A DNA stretch of 64,000 nt. Source: Auanema rhodensis. Lineage: Eukaryota > Nematoda > Chromadorea > Rhabditida > Rhabditidae. A program made the position numbers and the translations under genes. The DNA lies in assembly GCA_964057225.1 (NCBI GenBank), contig OZ059896.1, positions 10,478,001 through 10,542,000 on the forward strand, read 5' to 3'. The first letter of the stretch is position 1; every line of letters starts with the position of its first letter. Of this stretch, positions 25,724 through 35,427 are shown in pieces. The notes beneath the pieces were generated by a model. That model was not told where the DNA came from. It searched no databases and saw only the letters and a program-made list of their open reading frames with translations.

Positions 25724-26498
25724 TCTAAAAACTTTTATGGGCGAACATATTGCACACATAAGTTAAAATCAAAATGTGATCTACTCCTTTGTACGTTATT
25801 AAAACATAATAAGAAATGTTTGTATAATGTCAAAGAATATTTTGATAATAAATAATTTGAAAAAAAATTTTTTAGATAAATCGAAAACTTATTAATATGC
25901 TATCCTATTTCCAAAAATATTTAAAAATTAAGAATATGCTCACTTTATTTAAAGCATTAAAATTTGAAATGGTGATCCTTATGATGTAATATATGGGTCC
26001 AAAAGCATGCTAAGTCAAACACTGCTACAATGAATAAATAACGAGTTCCGCCTCCTTTACCCCTCTGGAAACATGATGAGTGTAAGAGGTGGAGCTTGGC
26101 AGCATGCCAGTAACATCCCGCCCCCTCCTCCCTGTGCCTGCTGCAGTAGGCGGAGCCATATAGTTCACGCCCATTTCTCGCTTATCGATCGCGTCCCACA
26201 GGATTGACGTCTCTACCACAACTTTTGGACTTTTTCATTTATTAAGAAAGATCTTCATAACCCTGACCTGACCCCTCCAAAGGTAAAGCCTGTGGTAAGC
26301 ACAGCTACATTGGGCAACACAAGCAGTAGTGCTTTATGTAAGTTCGCGTTAACGAATAAGATCTTGATTGTCTCAGGGTGATTCCCAAACATTTGTCTGC
26401 ACTCTATAGTGAGAAAGGGAATAGCCATGGGCGAATGGATTAATATTTTGATAGTTTAAGAGTTTGCTTATATCTGAAAATATTTTATAGTTTTTCGA
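25724..26498. other. Intergenic region holding a GC-rich island
   Basis: 775 bases between two plus-strand genes. The middle (26041-26220) is sharply richer in G and C than its surroundings and may be a promoter, an RNA gene or foreign DNA. An acceptor-like TTTTATAG lies 8 bases before the MADF gene start. See findings. Confidence 0.5.
26041..26220. promoter_or_regulatory. GC-rich island upstream of the MADF gene
   Basis: About 180 bases with well over half G and C in a genome region that is mostly A and T. It contains CCGCCCCCTCCTCCC and two copies of a GGCGGA(A/G)C-type motif on opposite sides (plus-strand GTTCCGCC at 26045 and GGCGGAGCC at 26150). The minus strand is open for about 64 codons, but the protein has no recognisable domain and no splice context. 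The regulatory label is a guess from position. Confidence 0.3.
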
Positions 26499-29348
26499 AT
26501 GATTGGTATTAGACGAAAGGATTCAAGAACTGAAGACGAGAAGCCTGGAGTAACAGAAAATATCCCACCTACGGTACAATTTAAACGAAGTATTTAATAA
26601 GACATACAATGTAAAAATAAAACGTTAAATTTTTTGGTCACTTATAAAATGTTCTATCCGCACTGGAGCTAAAACTGAGTTAACATGTACGTAATGTCCG
26701 TGAAAAACCTAACATGAAAAAAAAAACATTTTGATCAAACTATTATAATGAATTAAGAGCCTTTATCATAGAAAACTGTGAAAAAAATAATATTAGAAAA
26801 AATAAAGATCAATTATGCTTTAGGAATCACCACAATGGACCGACCCACTCAGAGGGATTTTGATTGCATTAGTTGAGCAACATAAAATATTATGGGATAT
26901 TTCTTTGAAACCAACAAAACAAAATCGCCTTGATCGGTGGCACGAAATTTCCCAATTGCTTCAGAACCAAGATAAGCGAATGACAGGCACATAACATTAT
27001 TTTTTACTTGTTCAAAGCAAATATTTTTTAGTATTTTCGGTGTTAGAGAAATGGTGCTGGATGGTGGAAATGAATGCTCGTTCAGAATCAAGTGTTAATT
27101 GGAAATGGAGATATTCGAGTGTAATGAGTTTTCTTAATAATAATCCTGAAAACAGCCTTCCTTATTTGGGGTGAGTGTACGTTAACGTACATGATGTAAT
27201 GATAAAATATTCAGATGCCTTTCACAAGAACGGTTTTCTTTATTGTCAAAGTTGTATGCCGTTGAAGATGAAGAAAAATTGGCTGGTGATGTGAGTTTAG
27301 TTTTAAAATAAAGCTGTGCAATTTTATTTGCAGGCAATCCTACCTAAATATAAGAAAAGAAATAGCGCCCAACCACTGTTTCTAGAAGAGTTGATGTTTT
27401 TAGAAATGCCTGGGAAAAACCCAGAAAGTAGGTCCTACTTTTTGTTTTCCATAATATTACTGTGCATTTAGCAGCGGGAAATTTGAATGAAGGCGGAATT
27501 AGTACGCGTGCTTCAGGTAATTTTCAGATCAAACAATTATCCTCAGTTTGGATACCTACTCTTTCAGGAAAATTGTTGTCTACTACTAATACTACAGTGA
27601 CTAGGAGAGGTAGACCTAAACGAGGAAAAGCAAATATGGATTCCCCAATTTTTAAAAATCAATCTGGAAAGGGCAAAGAAAGCGCAAGAGGTGTTGCCAA
27701 CTTAGAAGTATAATCGTATTTGTATTTGGAAAATTAAGATTTTATTTTCAGTTAAAGCTAGCAACTACTCCTAAATTTAATATTGAAACTGTAGCTACAC
27801 TGTTAGGAAATATTTCTAATATAAAAGGTGAGGTCGAAGAAACGATTCCTTCTCCTCAAACAGGTATAGAAATGGTTAAATCGCAAATAAAAGTAAAAAT
27901 TGTAGATTTGGCTCATTCATCTGCCAGTAATCAAAGTCATTCTCTTCCCTCGGATTCTTGTAAACTAAACGAAGGCAATCGTGTGGAGCAGTGGACTCCA
28001 GAATTGGTCCAAGCATTGATAGAAGCTGTTAAGGAGTATCCCGCTTTATGGCATTCTGCCCACCCCCTTTTTAGGTTGAAATTATTTTTTTCATCTTTTT
28101 TTTTCAAATTATAAATTCTAGAAGTTCTGTAAAAAGAAGAGAATTCTTAGGCAATATCGCGGAAATATTACGCAAACTACCTGGAGGTAGCCATATAAAC
28201 GGTAAATATTAATGTTCCGAAAAAAAGTTTATTTTTATTTTTTAGAAGATCATGTATCTGGGAAATGGTCGTTGCTTCGAGAATGCTTCAATAAGCAACA
28301 TAAAAAGGTTTGTTCAAGGCGATCTGCCTATTTTTAAAAAAAATGTTGTTAGGTGAGAAGTAATGGGAATACTACATGGGAATACTATGAAAGCATGGTT
28401 TTCCTGATACCTCAAGTTCAGAATGTCCGTGGATTTGATGATATAATCGAGCCAGGTTGGAATTGTTTTAATCATTCTGTAATTACTTGTTGCATTGCAG
28501 AAGTTGAAAAAACGTTGTCGTCACCAGGGTCCTCAACCATTAATTTACTTAACACAACTAGCCCAACAACAACTGCATCTGTAACTGCTATAACATCAAT
28601 AAGCCCATGCATACCTAGTGTTTCAAATTCTTCCGATACTAACGATGTGGGATCCTATCTGAAACGAATGTTAGGCTTACAGTATGTTTCAGTTATTAAA
28701 CGACAATTTATTAATATAATTTAATTTAGAAGTAACAATTCTGAAGATCACGACATTTCAAAAAAACAGAAATTAGATTCAAGTTTATTGTCTAGGCAAA
28801 ATAATGCGAAAAAAAATAATGCAACTGTAATAGATATTTTTTTTCTAATTTAAAATCATTTTTTAGGCCATATCTACTTGGGTTCCTCCGAAAGAGGACA
28901 GCGTTGCTGCAGCGATGCAGTGCCTAATGTCTCATGAGTTTGCCCCGAAGCCTACTGCAACAGCACAAATTACTGTATGTTATAAATTTAGTTTTTATAT
29001 GAATTCAATTTTCTAGGCTTCTAAAACAATATCTCCAAATTTATTAGATTCAACAATGAAAACCCATGATACAGACTTTGCAAGTAGCACTATTCCAGTT
29101 CAAGTTTCGGAAATTTTACCGCATTCATATCATAAAAGTCATTATAAAAAAGACGACAAAGACAAATGGTCACTCATGGGTTTGACTACTGTTTTCAATG
29201 ATTGAAATCTAATTGTTTTTTAGGAGAGCTGGTCGAGCAGACATGTCGTGATCTTGAAATAAAATCTCCATCCTTAGCAGTTCATCTGCAAAAGGAAATT
29301 AATGATACTCTGTTTAAATATCAGTTACAAATGTTGGGTCAACGCTAG
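26499..29348 (+). CDS. Double-MADF, AT-hook putative transcriptional regulator
   Basis: A nuclear protein of roughly 630 residues with two MADF (Myb/SANT-like) domains. The first runs from SPQWTDPLRGILIALVEQHK through LDRWHEISQLL to VNWKWRYSSVMSFL. The second runs from QWTPELVQALIEAVKEYPAL through RREFLGNIAEILRKLPGG to VSGKWSLLRECFNKQHKK. Between them sits an AT-hook (RRGRPKRGK) in a basic, Ser/Thr-rich linker. A long low-complexity stretch follows, then a C-terminal helix (HLQKEINDTLFKYQLQML) that could be a BESS-like interaction motif. MADF proteins bind DNA and recruit chromatin factors. An acceptor TTTTATAG lies 8 bases before the ATG. One intron inside the first MADF uses a GC donor. No single C. 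elegans orthologue is certain. Confidence 0.8.
26987..27031 (+). other. GC-AG intron in the MADF gene
   Basis: A 45-base intron with donor ACAG|GCACAT and acceptor TTTTTTAG. Only this choice joins the two halves of the first MADF domain in frame; no GT donor in the flanking exon does. Confidence 0.75.
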
Positions 29349-31275
29349 ATTAAAATATTTATTGACCAAACGCAGTAATTAATAACTTGGTGTTCTATAA
29401 ATATCTAGCATTAATGCTGTAATAGCCGCTTTACTTAGATCATACTTATGATCAATTTGTACTTATTAACTGTTTTCATTGTTCCTTACTAACATTTCAA
29501 CTTACGGCGAGAAAAGATTAAGATTATCTTTCAATGAATGCATTGGTTTTTTTATTATTCTCACTTTATCATAATTAATAACTTTGTTGTTGCCATTTTC
29601 GCTTGTGATTTCAAAAATTTTGTTGAACTTATCTGAAAATATGATTCTAATTTCATAATATATATATATATACATATATATTCAAAATAAATTTTTATAT
29701 TCTTGATTTTCTAGTCTCGAATAGGAACACACAAAGATAAAAATATACTGTTTTAATCCAGATGCGATGTAAACTATATGTATAACAGTGATATGATTTC
29801 TTCATTGTTCTTGTTTCAGATTGAAGATAACCCTCGTAGAGTCACGTCAGGACGATCAGCTGAATAATAGCGGTGGTGGAAGTATAATCTGACAAACATG
29901 ACACCCGTTTTCCTGTTTCAATAGTAGTCTTTCATTCTCTCTTTATTTCTCCCTCTTAAATCCCCGCTCTCATAATCTTGCCCTCTCTATCTTATTCTCA
30001 TCATCATTCCAATCGAAAATGAACAAACTTCCATTAATTTCTGTGAACATTTCCATTTTCTCTCGAATATTTTTTAAAAACTTCTGATTTTATTTGAAAT
30101 AGTTTTTTTTAGTTCCAGTTGCAGTTTAACTTCGATATTTTTTGAATATCATGCGAATATTTTACAGCCTAAGAAAGACAACCCCAAGAAAACTGTTAAT
30201 TATAAATTTTTTGCTATGTTTGGCTGACTACACAACGACTGCTTTTTATTCATTCTTAGAGCTCCTTTTTCGGCTATAAAAGCCGTTCGCGATCAAAAGT
30301 TCCCAGTTCGATAAAATTCTTCTTCCTCTAGTGATTTTGATTTGTATAAGTTTCCGTTTTGTCCTCGTGCAAGTGGCCTTAGATTTAATTTGAAATCGAT
30401 GAAGAATCATCAGTTTATATATTATCAGGATTTGGGTTTTGATCATTCTTTCTTTTCGAATTCTTTGATTTCTTCTTCTTTCAACTGGTTTATACAATAG
30501 TTTGTTTATGATTATATGCATATGTGACAAAGAAAACACCATTTTTTAATTCTTATGTGTTTTTATTGGCATTTATTCTGATAATAAACTATAAACTGAT
30601 GATATATCGAGGCTACTACACTATGTATTGATAACATTCATCTGTTAATCGAATTTCAAGAATTATGTCAATTCCTCTCTCATTCGAACATTTTCTACCC
30701 CATTATACATTAACAGTATCATCTTATTTTTTCAATTCCTTAATTATTTGCTGAAGGAATAGCTCCTAGAAACTAAAGTATCAAACTTTAAAAGCATTCT
30801 GATGTTGTTATTGATATGGCAAAAACTTAATTTAGAAGAATTCATAACGAATCTTTATTACTATATGTATATATCTACTCTTCATCTCATTCATTCAATT
30901 GATAAAACTGTGTTTCAATTTGATTTGTACAACATTAAATCATCACATGATATATGCATGTCGATTTCGCTAAATAATTCAGTAAAATATTTTATTTCGA
31001 ATGAACGATATATATGTGCATATAAATTTTCTTTATACGTTTAATGAATTGCTTTGTATTTTTAGTTTTTAAATATTATTTTATTGTGAAAGTATATTCA
31101 TCCTTGTTGTCAAGATAATAAGTTTTGCTTTTGTCTTAGTCTGTACAAAATACAATTTTAAATTTATACTGCAATTTCAAGCCTTAGAGATACTCACCTG
31201 CTTTTCTATCACGATATATCATTATATGTTTTTAAAAAATACATATGTCGTCATTACTCCTTTTTTCTATTTTAG
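29349..31275. other. 1.9-kb intergenic region, no firm gene
   Basis: AT-rich spacer between two plus-strand genes. It has an alternating AT stretch near 29660-29685 and an exon-like stretch at 29820-29868. A 98-codon Lys/Arg/Ile-rich open frame on the minus strand (30246-30542) has no recognisable domain or splice signals, and I leave it out as a gene. Confidence 0.45.
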
Positions 31276-33524
31276 ATGAAAGTGACTGACGTTAATATAA
31301 CTCCGACGAATAATAAATTATCCACGGACAATGCTGATAAAAAAGTAAATTTTTCACATGCCAGCATTTAGCTTTATGGCATTTTCCTTTTTTTTTCAGA
31401 AGGCACACACCGTGCATGGATTCAGTTGGATGATCGCCAGTGTTTTCATAGTCGGAGAAACAGCTGGAAGTGGTTTAGTAGCATTGCCTGCAGCTACAAT
31501 GCATGCTGGTCAGTAGTATCGTTGCCAAAAGTTATACAAACAAACACATACAACAGATATTTGATACTAAATCATAACTTTCAAGATGTGAGAAATGTGA
31601 TTCAAAATTCAGGTTTTATTGGCGGTTCAATAATGCTCTTGCTCATGTGCATAATTCTTGGATATACAGCTACTCTGCTGGGAAAAAATTGGATAACTAT
31701 GCAACGATTATGGCCACAGTACGCAACAGAACCTTGTAGAAATCCTTACCCTGAAATGGGACGGAAGGCAATGGGACCTATAGCAGAGTTAAAATTCATG
31801 AATATCGGTATTTAATCGTTGCTATTTCAGATATGTCGTTAACATTAGTAGTTATATGACATTATTCGGTGGCATGGCAGTATTCTCCATTTTGGCATCT
31901 AAGAATATTTCAGACCTCTTTTCATTATTTAATGTTCGTATACATTTTTGTCTAATTTTATTTGCTGTTGCATTACTTATTTGGCCTTTTCTTATGCTTC
32001 GAAGTCCAGCTAACTTTTGGCAAGTTAAAAATTTTTTTTATAATATTCTCTAGTAATAAATTTAGGCAAGTTTCAATAGTTGCAGCCTCTGCTACATCAC
32101 TAGCTGTTTTAATTCTACTTATAGGAGTTTATCTTGATACCAATATATGCTTAGCAGTAAAGACCTTATATAAAATATTTCAATATCAAATAATTTCTAG
32201 GAAGCGAAATACACAGAGTTTTCTTGGGGATCTCTTTCTCTTAGTTTTGGTACTATGATATTTTCGTACAGTGGTCATCCAGTGCTACCTACAATTCAGC
32301 ATGATATGAAAGAACCTCACAAATTTTCAAGAGCTGTTATATTAGGCTACATAAGTTAGAACTTTCCGTATAAAGAATACTGATAAATCTAATTACAGTT
32401 ATGTTCTTCATGTATTCTCCCATATCTTTGTTTGGGTATGCTGTATACGGATCATCGCTGTCTGATACTGTTACGGTATCTATTCAGACTTTGGTTTTAA
32501 GGTAGCATTTCCTAAAAAACATTACAGTCTAAAATTGCATGGTTTGTACAAAATTTAGACATATAGTCAATGTAATGGTCACTATTCATGTACTTTTTTC
32601 CATTATTGTAATTGGGAATCCTGTACTACAAGGTGCTGAGCATGTTTTTAAAGTGAAAGATAGTAAGAAAATTAGAAGATTTATGAGAAGATTGAAACCA
32701 TTTATAGAATTTGGACTTGGCCGTTTCACAGTGCGATCATTAATTTTTTTGGCCGCTATTTTCATAGCAGCTTCTTTACCTAATTTCGGAGTTTTTTTAG
32801 ATTTGGTATGTTCCATGATATTATAAAATCAATAATTACGCTCATTACTATTTCATGTTGATTCAGATAGGTGGATCTTCAATGACAATTTTAGCCCTCA
32901 TACTGCCAGGGCTATTTTCTTTATACTTAGATGCTGCAGTGAAAATACAAGAAAACAATTCATCGGGAAATGAAGAAATAAAAATGCCATCTTTTAGGGA
33001 GTGAGTTGCAATTTCAATGTATAGGAACTATATCATGTGTGAAAACCCCAAAATTTTTTTTACTGCTTCTTGTGGTTCTTATCATTATTTCGTTTCAGGG
33101 TCATCAACTTGACCGCTCCCAAACGATTAGTCCTGGAATTTAGCATCATCGGTTTGTGAATTCAACTTATTTGGTTAACAAGATAAAAAAAAATATGTAA
33201 ACAATATAAGATCATTTGGTAAAGATGAAGTACTTAACAAATTGAATAACAAAACTGAACAAATTTAGCTTGTAAATTCATACTTAAAATACAGCAATTC
33301 TCTTATCTTCGCCTAAAGTCAGATTGAATTCAATAGCTAAAAGATACTGATATTTTGTGATTAAAATTTAAATTCTTGGTTAATCACAATTATTTATTTC
33401 AATTGATCACATTTTTTCAGCTTTTGGTGGAATATGCGGCATTATTTGCACAGTAAATACACTGCGCCAGATACCAAACTCGCCATTTTCAACGCCCTGC
33501 TATCTAGATCTGATCCGAGGCTAG
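31276..33524 (+). CDS. AAAP-family amino-acid transporter
   Basis: A multipass transporter of the amino acid/auxin permease (SLC36/SLC32-like) family, of about 460 residues with 10-11 membrane helices. The short polar N-terminus leads into HTVHGFSWMIASVFIVGETA and GSGLVALPAATMHAGFIGGS. That is the substrate-site first helix with its broken GxGxx(A/L)P motif. Further helices include IMLLLMCIILGYTATLLGKN, SYMTLFGGMAVFSILASKNI, HFCLILFAVALLIWPFLML, VSIVAASATSLAVLILLIGV, TMIFSYSGHPVLPTIQHDMK (conserved in the family) and SLIFLAAIFIAASLPNFGVF. The start ATG follows TTTTAG directly. The intron at 32020-32065 uses a GC donor. The last exon used here ends DLIRG-stop; alternative terminal exons may exist downstream. 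The substrate cannot be set from sequence. Confidence 0.88.
32020..32065 (+). other. GC-AG intron bounded by direct repeats in the transporter gene
   Basis: A 46-base intron with donor TTTG|GCAAGTT and acceptor AATTTAG. The 8-mer GGCAAGTT occurs across both splice junctions (32019-32026 and 32065-32072). Using the nearby GT at 32024 breaks the reading frame. Confidence 0.75.
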
Positions 33525-34489
33525 TACTATTATTTCAATTTTTTATTTTTTAATCTTAAAGTTTTGAAAACTACGTATATGACTTGTTCGGGAACAATAA
33601 CTCTCTGACCTCTAGACCCCGTACAGCAGAAGCTTGTTGTGAATTATCGTCGTGTGCAAATCTCTTTTGTTGTATTAAGTTCATTCATCTATTAACTACA
33701 ACATGTTTCTTTCTTTGCTATCCAAAGCTTAGACTCAATATAGACAGGTCTCTGAACATAGTTGCTACAGATCAGATGAGGTCCGGGTTCTTATCTTTTC
33801 CAACGATCTCCCGGACATCAGTATCCAATTCATCTATATCTCATGTTCGTTTCATCAAGCAATGGATAATCGTTGCTGCAAAGCTTTGAAAATTCATAGG
33901 TTTCGTTTCAAGTCGATTAATGCCCGAAAGCTTCGAAGAATATTTCCGTTCGACTTACTCTTTATTTGGTTTTTGCTCCTTTCCCAATTATAAACTTATG
34001 TATACTCCACCACGCAAGAGCTTTTTAAAATTGATCAAACCTGAAACTACCCAAAGAAATGGGGGAGAAAAGGTGAATAAGGGAAATGTAATATAAAGAT
34101 TGCTCTTTTCCGTTTTTGACCACGAAGCAAGGATAATTTGTCTTAGACGCTTTTGAAGTTTGAATATATGAACTCCGAAACATTTTTAAGTTGCAACATT
34201 TTTTTGAACACTTTCTTATATTTACTTTCAAATGTTTTTATACGTTTGCTGTAAATTCATCCACCATCTCAACATGATCTAATTGTACACCCATCTATCA
34301 TCTTTGTATCATTATCTAAATGTATATTTTCTTTTCTGTTCTTTTCCGATTTCTCATCTCATTTTGTTCTCATAGCCTACTGGAGAACTATTTCTATAGT
34401 TCGTTTTGAACATCATCTAGATTCATTAATTCCAAATTTCCTTTCCTTCTGTTGAATCTCAGAAAAGAGCTGTTAAGTACTAATGCTGA

Positions 34490-34543
<54 letters not shown>

Positions 34544-35427
34544 GTATGCTAGAAAATTGGGTTCTATTATCGATTTGATTTTTCACCAACTACCCTTTTT
34601 CTCATATGTCAAATCTAGACGGACATTTTGTAATTTCACTTATTAATTCACCAAAGATATATAATACACTGATCATTGAATATTATAAAAATCAATCGAT
34701 TTTACCAATTAATTTTTTACAGGTGCCTCCTTCACAAATTCTCCCTCGTTAACACGTTGCTGTGGAGAGTTTCACAACATTACTACTAACGACGATAAAT
34801 TCTTCTGTGGCATTTAAATCAATTCAAACGTCTTTTCTTTATACCATTAAATGAATGATAGTTTAATGTTCTCAATCTCATTGTAGAAGTTTTTATTAAT
34901 TTAAACTATTAATAAAAATTTGATAATCTCATTCTTCTCGCAGGCAAAATGCGCAACTCCTGTTAGAACCGCGCTCTGTTGCCAACGTAAGCTCAGCTTT
35001 TCTATCCCCAAACTCAAATGAGCAGCTTAGCTTACAAGTGTGTAGCTTGAGGTTGCCATTACATTTAGTTTTAGTATTGTTAACGTTTTTCGATATAATT
35101 TTTGCAACTTAATTTGAGTAAATTATTTTTTTTAATCTGTTCATAAAAAATGTCCACATAATGAGAAATACATGGTGTTTGTTTTAATATAGTTTCTGTC
35201 GTGGCAAAAATATTGTGAGCGCGACACAAGAAAGCTTAGCTTTTTTAATTGATGTAACGCTCAATGAATTTTTAAAGCCTTATATACTATTTCCCATATT
35301 CAACAAATGTTTTAGAACGTTTTGGTTAATGTTATGTAGCTTTCTCTAACTGTGCTTTATTTTGTTATATAATGCTTGATATTAGGATATTTTATTTATA
35401 GTGGGTTCTTTGCCAGACCACTAGGGC
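33525..35427. other. 1.9-kb region with possible alternative 3' exons and a long (TA)n
   Basis: Follows the transporter stop codon. Three acceptor-preceded open stretches (33608, 34732, 34945) are phase-compatible with a donor at the end of the transporter and could be alternative ends. A long TA array lies at 34492-34541. The right end holds the ATPase outron; an acceptor TTATAG lies at about 35400. No independent gene was seen. Confidence 0.45.
34492..34541. repeat. (TA)n microsatellite, about 25 units
   Basis: The longest uninterrupted TA run in the window. Confidence 0.9.

Noticed and set aside
26025-26219. 64-codon minus-strand frame across the GC-rich island
   Set aside because: Short, no recognisable domain, no acceptor or leader site; kept only as a composition anomaly.
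30246-30542. 98-codon Lys/Arg/Ile-rich minus-strand open frame
   Set aside because: No domain, no splice sites, and composition expected from A-rich DNA.
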